Origin: Ahaetulla prasina
Lineage: Eukaryota > Chordata > Lepidosauria > Squamata > Colubridae
Reading direction: 5' to 3'
NCBI RefSeq assembly: GCF_028640845.1
Contig: NC_080546.1
Location: forward strand, 78,625,757 to 78,689,756
Length of the DNA: 64,000 bases
The position numbers and the translations under genes are program-made. The notes beneath the pieces are model-generated. The model saw only the letters and a program-made list of their open reading frames with translations. It had not been told where the DNA came from and did no database searches. This document shows positions 23,054 to 33,405 of this stretch, in pieces. How positions within the stretch are numbered: the stretch's first letter is position 1; the number at the start of each line of letters is the position of its first letter.

Positions 23054-23069
23054 ACCCATAAGGTTTTTT

Positions 23070-23602
23070 TTTTAAAAAAAAGATTGCAGCTAAGATTGCA
23101 TTAATCCTGGAGTGATATAAGTAATGAAATCAAAATAATATTCAACTGGCAGTCGGAGAGCTGCGTTTTATTACCTGCCAGGCCCTTTCAAACCTGATAC
23201 CCATCCTGTCGTTTGAATTTCACGTTGAGTCGGATTAACAGTCTGTATAGTTTTCTCGGCCCACATAAAGAGATGCTTTGCCTGGATTTTCCTCCCCAAT
23301 TTTCTAATCTAGTCCGATGGCTCTCTAATTAAGCACAAAGCGGGTCTGACCCTGCTTAGCTTTGCAAGACGAATTATCAACCTAGCTCTGCATGCTGCTA
23401 TAAAGAGATACCCACAGTTACATATAAAAGGGAAATATCAAGAATCCTACGGGAGCTTCAAATGTGCGGAACTAAAGTGGAGACCCCACGAGATAAAATT
23501 ACCAAACAGACGAAGGAAGATTGGTGTGTCTAGCGGGGAATGAAATGTTGGCTGAATGTTGGTTCAAAGCAAAATGGAACAGACTACTATTAGCTGGTAT
23601 AT
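23070..23602. other. Repeat-poor island, no gene recognised
   Basis: A single-copy-looking stretch that includes TAATTAAG and ATTATCAA motifs. It resembles noncoding conserved DNA in composition, but conservation cannot be tested here. Confidence 0.5.
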
Positions 23603-23945
23603 AAAGATAAAGGTTCCCCTCACGCATATGTATTAGTCATTCCCGACTCTAGGGGGCGGTGCTCAACTCTGTTTCAAAGCCGAAGAGCCAGTGCTGTCCG
23701 AAGACGTCTCCGTGGTCATGTGGCCGGCATGATTCAACGCCAAAGGCGGAGGGAACGCTGTTACCTTCCCATCAAAGGTGGTCCCTATTTTTCTACTTGC
23801 ATTTTTTTACGTGCTTTCGAACTGCTAGGTTGGCAGAAGCTGGGACAAGTAACGGGAGCTCACCCAGTTACATGGCACTAGGGTTTCAAACCGCTGAACT
23901 GCCGACCTTTCGATTGACAAGTTCAACATCTTAGCCACTGAAACC
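23603..23945 (-). mobile_element. Sauria-type SINE
   Basis: Tail ATAAAGATAAAGGTTCCCCT at the left, B box and head at the right. Confidence 0.9.
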
Positions 23946-24128
23946 ATATATTCACCATGTACCAGGAAGGCAGAGACCACATCAGGGGCGATCACATGGT
24001 ATGGTACAAAAAAAAAAAGGCACTCATAATGGTCCAATAGTAGCATCACCCTTTTTTATGTGCAATACAAATGAACATGTGTGACGCTTCAATTAAAACA
24101 TCATGGCCACCATTCTGAGCGTTTAGAC

Positions 24129-25107
24129 CAGGGGTATCAAACTCATGGCCCGGGGCCCAGACCTGGCCCGTAGGGTGCTTAGATCTGGCCTGCAGGACTG
24201 CCCTGGAAACAGCGAAGGACTGACCCGCAGTGCTTCTGCCAGCAAAAACAGAGCTCGGGCAGGTTGCGGACCTCCAGAGAACCATTTTTGCTGGCAGAGG
24301 GTTTCATGAGGCCATCACAGCCAAAAACGGAGCTTGGGAGCCCATTTTTGCTGGCAGAGCACCCAGGCTGCCACAGGCGCCCCCAACAATGGTGACATCG
24401 AGCTGGCTATGCCCACCCTAGCCACACACTCCCATCCTCCTCCAAGAGCAAACATAACCTGATGCAGGGGAGAAATGTAAAATTTGTTATTACCAGTTCT
24501 ATGGGTGTGGCTTGGTGGGGGGGTAATGTGACTGGGTGGGCGTGGCCTTTTTTTTTTTTTACTTTTAAAAGCATTTTTTCTACAACTCTTCGGCCGAAGA
24601 GGATGTAGAAAAAATTCTTTTAAAAGGCTCCTCTGATGATCCCAGCTGAGTTCCCTGATCGTCAGAGGCTTTTCTTTTCTTTTAAAAGCATTATTTTTTG
24701 CCTTTAAAAGAAAAAAAAAAGCCTCTGACGATCAGACAACTCAGCTGGGATTGTCAGAGGAGCCTTTTAAAAGCATTTTTTCTAAAACCTCTTCGGCCGA
24801 AGAGGTTTTAAAAGCCTCTGACGATCCCAGCTGAGCCACGTGATCATCAGAGGCTGTTTTGTTTTTTTTACTTTTAAAAGCATTTTTTCAGCAAAAGAAA
24901 AAATGCTTTTAAAAGTTAAAAAAAAAATCTCTGATGATCACGTTGCTCAGCTGGGCATGCGGTGTGTGGTGGGGGGAGGGATTTTTGCTACCGGTTCTCT
25001 GAACCACCTGCCGCCATCGCTACCAGATCAGGCGATTCGGTCCGAACCGGGAGCATTTCACCCCTGCCCTGATGCGACCCTCAATGAAATTGAGTATGAC
25101 ACTCCTG
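24129..25107. mobile_element. hAT-type element containing a nested hAT element
   Basis: It is flanked by a perfect 8-bp duplication GTTTAGAC (24121-24128 and 25108-25115). Ends are CAGGGGTATCAAACTC and GAGTATGACACTCCTG. The family B element at 24465-25066 is inserted within it. Confidence 0.92.
24465..25066. mobile_element. hAT-type element, family B, nested
   Basis: It starts CAGGGGAGAAATG and ends CATTTCACCCCTG, with flanking ACCTGATG and CCCTGATG (7 of 8). The interior is TTTTAAAAGCATTTTT hairpin blocks as at 2350. Confidence 0.9.
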
Positions 25108-25115
25108 GTTTAGAC

Positions 25116-25218
25116 CAGAGGTCTCCAACCATGGCAACTTTAAGCCTGGTGGCTTAAAGCCAGAATTCTGGGAGTTGAAGTCCACCAGGCTTAAAGTTGC
25201 CAAGGTTGGAGACCCCTG
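25116..25218. mobile_element. Short palindromic hAT-type element
   Basis: It starts CAGAGGTCTCCAACC and ends GGTTGGAGACCCCTG. The left flank GTTTAGAC is shared with the previous element, and the right flank is GTTCAGAC (25219-25226). Confidence 0.9.
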
Positions 25219-25226
25219 GTTCAGAC

Positions 25227-25984
25227 CATACCTGCAGGACATCCCTGGTCCACACTGGAACATTTTATTTTGAGATTCCTGCAAAGATCTTAGATGCAGT
25301 AACTTGGCAGCATTCGGATTTATGTAGCCGAGTGGCTGTTGCGGTATATGTGGAGGGTTTTTGTCGAGAAGAACAATTTCTGAGCCTGTGAAAAGGATAG
25401 GATGTAATTCTGTTGATAGTTTGAAGGCATCGGGGGGAGGGGGGCAATGCTCCATCCTGGAAAAGCCCATAAGTCAGGAAACATGTGGATGAACTGGGGA
25501 AGAAGCCAAAACAGCGTTCTGTGCACTACAATTCATTTTCTTGGTGACATCCTTTTTTTTTTAAAGAGACACACAAATGGCATTGGAGAAGGACATTCCC
25601 TGATTGCGGACTCTCTGCAAAATAATGGAAATTTCTCCTATTTTTCTCTGATCTATCCAGAAGGAACTTTAGCTGGCTGAGATGGTTTTGAACAGAATTG
25701 AGCTAATCTGCTTCCCTCCCTGCCCCCCAATTTCTAAAAACCTCAGAATCTACTGAACATGTATTAAATGTACAAACCACAATTCCATTTGATGCTTGAT
25801 AATGGTGACAGAACTAATTACTATGAGATTTTCTTGCATGGAAAGGGCTTGCAATCTTTTTCGGTTGAGGATTGCCTTCTCTAACAGCCTATTGGTGGGC
25901 AGGGTTAAATAAATTATAAGTGAAGCATTGAATTGTTCTTTCTTTCTAAAACTTTCAGAAAGTTTTGAAGCACATTTTGAAGCT
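25227..25984. other. No gene recognised
   Basis: A G-run at about 25431 and short overlapping frames only. Confidence 0.5.
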
Positions 25985-26111
25985 TTTTCTTCTCTCGCTC
26001 CTTCTTTTATTTATTTTATTTATTTATTTATTTATTTATTTTGTCACAACAATATATGTAACTATCATACAGAAAGGTTATATAGTATATAAAGGTATAA
26101 GCATATATATA

Positions 26112-26423
26112 TATTTGCTCCCAGAAGCACGAAGCTGAAGCCTGAAGATGACGAATGAGACTTCGTCGAAACGTCGCCAAGACACTTCCAATTTTACACG
26201 GGAGAAAACCCGAACAACCAAAGACCTATATACAAACACCCGTGAAAACCTCAGAAAACAAATATATATATAGATATAGATATAGATATAGATATAGATA
26301 TATATAGATATATAGATATATATATAGGTCTTTGGTTGTTCGGGTTTTCTCCCATGTAAGATTGGAAGTGTCTTGGCGACGTTTCGACGAAGTCTCATTC
26401 GTCATCTTCAGGCTTCAGCTTCG
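26112..26423. mobile_element. Penelope-like palindrome around (TATAGA)n
   Basis: Left arm AGCCTGAAGATGACGAATGA...TTCGTCGAAACGTCG and the inverted right arm CGACGTTTCGACGAAGTCTC flank TATAGA-type repeats (26264-26327). The layout parallels the other Penelope-like units with a different stem sequence. Confidence 0.65.
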
Positions 26424-26435
26424 TGAAAACCTCAG

Positions 26436-26437
26436 AA

Positions 26438-26500
<63 letters not shown>
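26436..26500. repeat. (TA)n microsatellite
   Basis: A pure TA run inside the LINE 3'UTR. Confidence 0.95.
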
Positions 26501-26504
<4 letters not shown>

Positions 26505-26965
26505 GAAGAAGAAAAGAAAAACAATAGGACAGGAACGGTAGGCAAGTTTGTGCGCTTATGCACGCCCCTTATGGTCCTCTTAGGAATGGGGTGAGGTCAA
26601 TAGTAGAAAGTTTTTGGTTAAAGCTTTTAGGATTATGGGAAGAGACCACAGAGTCAGGTAAAGTATTCCAAGCACTGATGATTCTGTTACAGAAGTCATA
26701 TTTTCTGCAATCTAGATTAAAGCGGTTGATATTAAGTTTAAATCTATTGGTTGCTCTTGTATTATTGCAATTAAAGCTGAAGTAGTCTTTGACAGGAAGG
26801 ACATTACAATAGATGATTCTATGAGTTAAACTTAGGTCTTGTTGAAGGCGACGGAGTTCTCTCTTTCTCTCTCCATATATAATCCCTAGAAGCAATCCTC
26901 CAGATAACATGTGCCGCATATAATCACCTGCCATGGACTGAAAACCAGATTAAGGCTCTCCTAAA

Positions 26966-27309
26966 CTCAGTGGCTAAGAAGCTGAGCTTGTCGATCGAAA
27001 GGTTGGCAGCTCAGCGGTTCGAATCCCTAGTGCTGCCGCGTAACAGGGTGAACTCCCATTACTTGTCCCAGCTTCTGCCAACCTAGCAGTTTGAAAGCAC
27101 GTAAAAAATGCAAGTAGAAAAATAGGGACAACTTTTGGTGGGAAGGTAACAGCGTTCTGTGCGCCTTTGGCGTTGAGTCATGCCGGCCACATGACTACAG
27201 AATTGTTATCAGGCAGCGCTGGCTCTTCGGCTTTGAAACGGAGATGCGCACCGCCCCCTTGGGTTGGGAATGACTAGCACATATGTGCAAGGGGAACCTT
27301 TACCTTTTT
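26966..27309 (+). mobile_element. Sauria-type SINE
   Basis: A + strand copy slightly truncated at the head, ending GGGGAACCTTTACC. Confidence 0.9.
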
Positions 27310-27647
27310 AAAATAAAGCCAATTTATGAATTGAGACTTACAGGTTGACCCGTCTGCCACCATTCAAGAAGTGAAAATCTACTGCTGTGCCATTTTTTCC
27401 AAGGATCCAAGCAGCCAAGAGGCCCAGGATAGTAGTCAGTACTTCATTTCCTGTTGACTCCTAAATTAAACAGGTCTTACCAACGGGCCTTTGGGAAAGG
27501 GCTGATGTTAACTTTTACAGTGAAGCCTTAATCCCCAAGTTAGAATAAGAACTAGAACTGCACAGCCTTGGTCCAGTTTAGCTAACAATCCTGGTTCATT
27601 CCAGAGAGTTACATCTACCCAAATCTTGGTGGGCATATGACAAAGCA

Positions 27648-27750
27648 AAGAAATAGAATAGAACAGAACAGAACAGAACAGAACAGAACAGAATAGCAGA
27701 GTTGGAAGGGACTGTGGAGGTCTTCTAGTCCAACCTCCAAGATTAATTTA
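27648..27750 (-). mobile_element. CR1 terminal fragment
   Basis: An (AGAAC)n run followed by GTTGGAAGGGACTGTGGAGG and TCTTCTAGTCCAACCTCC, the reverse of the CR1 3' end. Confidence 0.85.
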
Positions 27751-28010
27751 CTCTCAAAAATGGAAGGACACTTCAATCCCGACAATGGACAAATGGCTGC
27801 AAAGTTAATGAAGTTAGCAGAGATGGCTAAATTGACTGCTTTGATCAAGGAGGAAAAAAACAAAAAAAAAACCAAAAACCTTTGTTTCTAATTGGAAACC
27901 ATTTCTGGACTTTATGCTTGAGGTAGGAAAAAAACCAAAACCTTGATTTTGGTGAGGGTTCCACAATTTTAGCCACTACTGTAAATGTGATGCCTAGAAT
28001 ATAAGAGTAG
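27751..28010. other. No gene; short Tc1-type terminal repeat
   Basis: GGGTTCCACAATTTTAGCCA at 27957 matches the Tc1-type terminal repeat at 16414. The rest is unassigned. Confidence 0.55.
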
Positions 28011-28310
28011 ACAGGTAGTCCACAACTTACAACAGTGTGCTTAATGACCGTTCAAAGTTACAACGGCACTGAAAAAAGTGAGTTCGGACCGTTTTTCACA
28101 CTTACGACCGTCGAAGCATCCCCATGGTTATGTGATTTACATTTGGATGCCTGACAACAGGTTCATCCCAGAGTCACGTGATTCCCCTTTGCGACCTTTG
28201 GACAAGCAAAGTCAGTGGGGAAACTAGATTCACTTAACAACCGTGTTACTAAGCTAACAACTGCAGTAATTCCTTTAACCAATGTGGCAAGCAAACTTGT
28301 AACACGGGGC
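28011..28310. mobile_element. MITE with ACAGGTAGTCC end
   Basis: It starts ACAGGTAGTCCACAACTTAC and has the same body as 14971 and 58004. The right end is degraded. Confidence 0.75.
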
Positions 28311-29148
28311 GAAACTCACTTTTCCCTTGGCCACATAAATTCTGGGTTCAATCAAAGGACGATCTGTAATTAATTTTTGCTCCCATTGATTCCACTGAAT
28401 CCCTTCCCCGTAATCGCTTAAGTGGAATCGAACGTGCCACCAGATAGAAAGAACTTCAAAGTGTTCCAGATGGTGCATGTTATTATAAGGCAATGATCGA
28501 TGAGAAATCCATATGATGCAGCAGTGAAAGAGATTTGAAGTGGCAGTTATGTAAAAAGTTAATTCCTGTGGAGAGCTATTAGACATGGATGGTTACCACC
28601 TGTCTATCACTGCCACAAATGATTTAAAACATCATGCAGGATTATTAATGTATAGGAATGATGGAAGATATGTAATTAAAAAATAGAAATGATTTGAAAT
28701 GAAATAGGGGCTGCTCAGAATTTATGTGGCCAAGGGAGAAATTTGCTAAGTGAGACTTTCATTTGTTACTTATTTGGGCCTGCTCAGAAGGGAATGGAAA
28801 GGGAGAGAGGAGTAGAGAGAGCGAAGGAAGAAAGTAGGTAGGAAAAGAGAGAGGTAGAAGAGGGGGAAAGGAGAGGAAGAAAAGGGGGAAAGAGAGAGGG
28901 TTAGAAAGGGTGGAAGAAGAGAGGAGTGGGGAAGGAGGAGAGGAAGTAGAAAAGTGAAGGAGAGGAAGGATGGAGAAAGTAGAAGAAAGTAGAGAAGGGA
29001 AGAGGAAAGGTTGTGTTGAGGAAGGAGGTGGTAGCTGAGCAGGCCCGAATAAGTAACAAATGAAAGTTAATGATTAATGTGGAATAAGAGACTGTATATT
29101 GAATATGTTGTTGAAAAATGGAAATAAAACTTAAAAAAATAACATCAT
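28311..29148. repeat. Nested inverted repeats with purine-rich core and LINE-like tail
   Basis: Two inverted pairs are seen: 28316-28346 with 28708-28745, and 28755-28786 with 29036-29067 (31 of 32). The second pair encloses a purine-rich tract (28787-29012). At the right is GGAAATAAAACTTAAAAAAA, like an L1-type 3' end. Confidence 0.75.
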
Positions 29149-29187
29149 GCAGGCATTGCAGCATGAAAATTCGTCTTCTGAAATCTA

Positions 29188-29502
29188 CCTGTATTCCCCC
29201 GAAAATAAGACCTTGTCTTATATTTTTTGGAACCCCGAAATAAGCGCTTGGCCTTATTTTCGGGGAGGTTTTATTATTTTGGGGTGCATGGAACAAGACG
29301 GGGCTTCTCTTGCTGTGTTACCTGATTTCCAGTCCTGTCTCCCTAACCCTAACCAGAGGAAATGGCGGAGACCAGCTGCGCATGTGTTTAAATATTTTCG
29401 GGAAGGGCTTATTTTCAAGGGGGGGCTTATTTTAGTGCATGTGCTCAAAAGCCCGATTGGGCTTATTATGTCGGGAGGGCTTATTTTCAGGGAAACACTG
29501 TA
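29188..29502. mobile_element. MITE with CCCCCGAAAATAAGA end
   Basis: Left end CTGTATTCCCCCGAAAATAA and right end TTATTTTCAGGGAAACACTG are inverted. Internal fragments of the ends are repeated. Related to 19449. Confidence 0.8.
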
Positions 29503-29884
29503 TGTGGTAACTAAATTCATGTAGCCCTAGCTAAAATTTCATCATTTATACATAGCACTAAACTGAACCAATGTTTGTCAAATCCAGAGTTAATGCTATC
29601 CAAAATTCTGGCATGATCACCAACGTCCGATGATGGATATGGCACAAGAAGAAGAAGAAAATCCAGACAGTGTAATCCAATATAAACTTATTTCTAAATG
29701 AATTCGTGTCAGGGCACAACCTGATCTATATATTAATTCACACTGGATGTATCTGGACTCTTGAATTAGATGTAGCTATCTGGGAAGAACATGAGGTTTT
29801 ATGTCCAGCAGATAATTTTTTTTTTAAAGGTAGGATATGGTTCCTTTTCTCCTAGTTTCTTCCACATGCTAAAGGCAAATAAGA
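29503..29884. other. No gene recognised
   Basis: AT-rich unassigned sequence. Confidence 0.5.
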
Positions 29885-30565
29885 ATGAGATCCCACTGCA
29901 ACTACATAGCAAAAAAGGGTCTAAGAGTTATAAACCTAATTTTGCGTAGCTTCTTTTCCAAAAACTCTACACTACTAACCAGAGCATACAAAACGTTTAC
30001 TAGACCTATTCTTGAATACAGATCACCTGTCTGGAACCCATACCACATCTCTGACATTAATACAATTGAATGAGTCCAGAAATATTTTACAAGAAGAGTT
30101 CTCCGCTCCTCTGTAAACAACAAAATACCTTATACCACCAGACTTGAAATCCTGGGATTAGAAAATTTAGAACTCCGCCGACTCCGACAAGACCTGTGTT
30201 TAACACACAGAATCATCTATTGCAATGTCCTTGCTGTTAAAGACTACTTCAGCTTCAATCGCAATAATACAAGAGCAAACAATAGATTCAAACTTAATGT
30301 TAACCGCTTCAATCTTGATTGCAGAAAATATGACTTTTGTAACAGAGCTGTTAATGCTTGGAATACACTACCTGACTCTGTGATCTCTTCTCAAACTCCC
30401 AAAAGCTTTAACCAAAAACTGTCTACCATTGACCTCACCCCATTCCTAAGAGGACTATAAGGGGCGTGCATAAGTGTCCAATTGTTTCCTTTCATTGCTT
30501 ATATGTTGTATGGTTGTTTCGTGCTTGTGCTTGTATATACTGTTGTGACAAAATAAAATTAAAAA
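29885..30565 (+). mobile_element. CR1/L2-like LINE 3' end (LINE-2 type), best copy
   Basis: A nearly open frame from 29897 to 30459 encodes the reverse-transcriptase C-terminal part of a non-LTR retrotransposon: [34 protein letters not shown], an in-frame stop at about 30071 (after DINTIE), then [30 protein letters not shown] and [16 protein letters not shown] before the stop. A short 3'UTR ends TTGTGACAAAATAAAATT. The N-terminal endonuclease and catalytic reverse transcriptase are missing by 5' truncation. The same family recurs on the minus strand at 5526, 25985, 40439 and 49420. CR1 versus L2 assignment needs phylogeny. Confidence 0.85.
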
Positions 30566-30659
30566 GAAAAAAACTATACAAACACTTCTAACTACATGTA
30601 TCAGTACTAGTTATAGGAAAACTGTGCCTTGGAGATTGTCAGTCATCCAGGACATTGGT

Positions 30660-31095
30660 TGCTTTTTCAAGAGGCAACTGGACTTCCTTGTTTTTCCCTG
30701 AAGACATTTTGCTTCTCACCCAAGAAGCTTCTTCAGCTCTGACTGGATGGTGGGGAATGGAAGGCTTTATACTCCTTGCAGACAGCTGGTCATTTGCATC
30801 CTTTTAGAGAGCTGTTGAGGCCACTTGGAGGTTTATCTGTGTTCTCAGGGTCACCTGAGTGGTGCAAATGGATGTGGAGCCTTCTTGGAACTGCTGAAAG
30901 GACTGTGTTGTAAGCTGGAAATAGACGATGTCATATCCCTCCTCCTCTGTTGAGAGAGGGCTGCTCTCTCAAAGAATGCAACCATTCCCCACCATCCAGT
31001 CAGAGCTGAAGAAGCTTCTTGGGTGAGAAGCGAAACGTCTTCAAGGAAAAACAAGAAAGGCCATCTGCTTCTTGAAAAAGCATCTTTCGGTATGC
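30660..31095. mobile_element. Penelope-like unit with inverted arms
   Basis: Left arm 30663-30750 and right arm 30984-31075 are inverted copies. Between them the minus strand encodes SQQRRRDMTSSISSLQHSPF-type traces and the direct spacer seen at 18990-19290. Confidence 0.6.
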
Positions 31096-31099
31096 CTTG

Positions 31100-31761
31100 G
31101 ATTAATAGAAAAAAGCCTTGATAATCCCTGATACATGCAATTTATGGAATTTATTCCTGTTTGGAAAATGTTTCAGTTAATTGTGATGAACGTCTGTCAC
31201 AAAAGACATTCTGTGTCAGTTTTAAAACAATGTGGCATCTCCACATCTTCCACCAATCAACAAGGTTCGTTTGTCATTGCAGAAGGAGGTGAGAGCGCTG
31301 AGCCTTTAAAATGTAGCGAATAAGAGGAGAACTTGCTATAGAAAAACCACCTGCAACATTGCACGGAGAACATATTTAAGGCTCTACACCAGATCTTAGG
31401 CAAATCGGAGTAGGAAACACATATTAAAGAACGAGTTCTGATCTTGGAACATCCCACGTACAAAATTCATGCAGCCTTCTTCGTTTCTGGAATCTAAAAT
31501 TGTTGACCTTGAGTCAGTTACTGTACTAAATGGGCATTGATTCATAACTTATTTCTTAATGGTGTTAGCTACTGAAATCCCATTCTCCTTTCTATCTGGT
31601 AGTTGAATGATTTGGGTATATTGTGCTTTTCTTTAAACGAGTGATAGTCAAGGCTATTATCCATGACAATAAAAGTAACCATTTAAAGATAAAACACAAT
31701 GTAACACCTGCCAGAAGGAAGTAACCCAATGGAAGCTGTTGGGCACTGATTTTTATAGTCT
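31100..31761. other. No gene recognised
   Basis: Unassigned sequence with a few short frames on both strands. Confidence 0.5.
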
Positions 31762-31769
31762 CTTAAAAG

Positions 31770-32022
31770 CAATGGTGAAATCCAATTTTTTTTTACTACT
31801 GGTTCTGTGGGCGTGGCTTGGTGGGCATGGTGTGGGTTGGTGGGCATGGCAGGAGAAGGATACTGCAAAATCTCCATTCCCACCCCACTCCAGGGGAAGG
31901 ATATTGCAAAATCTCCATTCCCACCCCACTCTGGAATCAGCCAGAGGTGATATTTGCTGGTTCTCCGAACTACTAAAAATCTCTGCCACCGGTTCTCCAG
32001 AACCTGTTGGATTTCACCCCTG
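31770..32022 (+). mobile_element. hAT-type element, family A, intact ends
   Basis: A perfect 8-bp duplication CTTAAAAG (31762-31769 and 32023-32030) flanks ends CAATGGTGAAATCCAA and TTGGATTTCACCCCTG. The body has the CTGTGGGCGTGGCTTGGTGG block and two GGGGAAGGATAYTGCAAAAT units. Confidence 0.93.
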
Positions 32023-32030
32023 CTTAAAAG

Positions 32031-32689
32031 GAATATAATGCAATCATTGGGAACTCAAAGTGATTTTAGAAACACACACACACACACGATTTGTAATCAA
32101 AATGATACAATGCTGGATGCACCGTCCTTCAAAATACTCTATTGCACCATCATTACTACCCCAACTGAGGACTCAGAGTGAGTCCTACCTTGGCTATTTT
32201 TAAAAAGTGTGTGTGTGTATGTTTGTGTGTGTGTGTAATCTTACTAATTTTCTTTTTCCTAAAGATTGTGCTCCGTTAACTAACATTAGTATTCTCCACA
32301 ATCTGCAGATATTTCCTATTTTTTTATTCTGAATATTCTACTATGTAGCATAACTAATCATGGCTTTGCAGCTATGATCGCTTTCAATCTATCTTATATG
32401 ATAAGGCAGAGAAAAACCACTTTCTCACAAAAGATACTTCACAGACCAACTTTCCAGCCTTTCAGGGTTGGACTTTGACTAACCTAACATGCCCTCCAAG
32501 CTCAAGAATAAGGAACCAACTCTGTCTGGAAAAAAGCCTTGGATATTCTAACAGTGTAAATCTATTGATTTATGAGTAGGCTTTGAGCATCCAACCATTT
32601 CAGGCCTATCTGAACAATGAACAATGTTCGTGGTGTGATTCTTTTCTAAGACTGAATCTCTAGCTTTTTAAGAATATATAGTAATTTTC
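32031..32689. other. No gene recognised
   Basis: Holds a short (AC)n run at 32073 and (GT)n at 32208-32236. Otherwise unassigned. Confidence 0.5.
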
Positions 32690-33405
32690 TTTTGAGTACA
32701 AAAGTTGGATTGAAACTCAACATTAAGAAAACGAAGATCATGGCATCAATTCCTGGCAGATAGATGGGGAAGAAATGGAGGTAGTGACAGATTTTATTTT
32801 CCTGGGCTCCAAGATCACCGCAGATGGGGACTGCAGCCAAGAAATTAAAAGATGCTTGCTCCTGGGGAGGAAAGCTATGGCAAATCTAGACAGTGTACTA
32901 AAAAGCAGAGACATCACCCTGCCAACAAAAGTGCGCATAGTCAAGGCTATGATTTTTCCAGTTGCAATGTATGGCTGTGAAAGTTGGATCATAAGGAAGG
33001 CTGAGTGCCAAGGAATTGAGGCCTTTGAACTCTGATGCTGGAGAAGACTCCTGCGAGTCCCTTGGACTGCAAGGCGATCCAACCGCTCAGTCCTAGAGGA
33101 GATCAACCCTGACTGCTCTTTAGAAGGCCAGATCCTGAAGATGAAACTCAAATACTTTGGCCACCTAATGAGAAGGAAGGACTCACTGGAGAAGAGCCTA
33201 ATGCTGGGAATGATGGAGGGCAAAAGAAGAAGGAGGTGGCAGAGAACGAGGTGGCTGGATGGAGTCACTGAAGCAGCAGGCGTGAGCTTAAATGGACTCT
33301 GGGGGATGGTAGAGGACAGGAAGGCCTGGAGGAACGTTGTCCATGGGGATGCAAAATGGGTCGGACACGACTTTGTTGACTTTGTTGTTAACAACAACAA
33401 AAAAC
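32690..33405 (+). mobile_element. BovB (RTE) LINE 3' end
   Basis: The 3' part of the BovB reverse transcriptase ORF. In one frame: MEVVTDFIFLGSKITADGD at 32775, then AMYGCESW, a stop codon at 33033, RRLLRVPWTARRSNRSVLEE, LKYFGHLMRRKDSLEKSLML, WLDGVTEAAG and KAWRNVVHGDAKWVGHDF. It ends GTTAACAACAACAA. The 5' side has a frame break near 32750, so the element is dead and heavily 5'-truncated. BovB is shared by squamates and ruminants through horizontal transfer. Confidence 0.93.

Larger units (their letters stand above)
20513..23069 (+). repeat. 1.28-kb direct tandem duplication
   Basis: Copy 1 (about 20513-21788) and copy 2 (about 21789-23069) are direct repeats at an offset of 1276-1278 bp. 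Predicted short frames in the flanks are identical between copies. Both junctions lie in T-run/A-run sequence (TTTTTTTAAAAA). Each copy contains a family A hAT element and a LINE C-terminal fragment. Confidence 0.95.
25985..26935 (-). mobile_element. CR1/L2-like LINE 3' end (LINE-2 type), interrupted
   Basis: From 26800 down to about 26575 the minus strand encodes RAKRRLQ-type sequence, then YCNVLPVKDYFSFN, RFNLDCRKYDFCNR and [20 protein letters not shown], a reverse-transcriptase C-terminal end. The 3'UTR is interrupted by the palindrome at 26112-26423 and by TA runs. The left end is an (ATTT)n tail. Confidence 0.85.
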
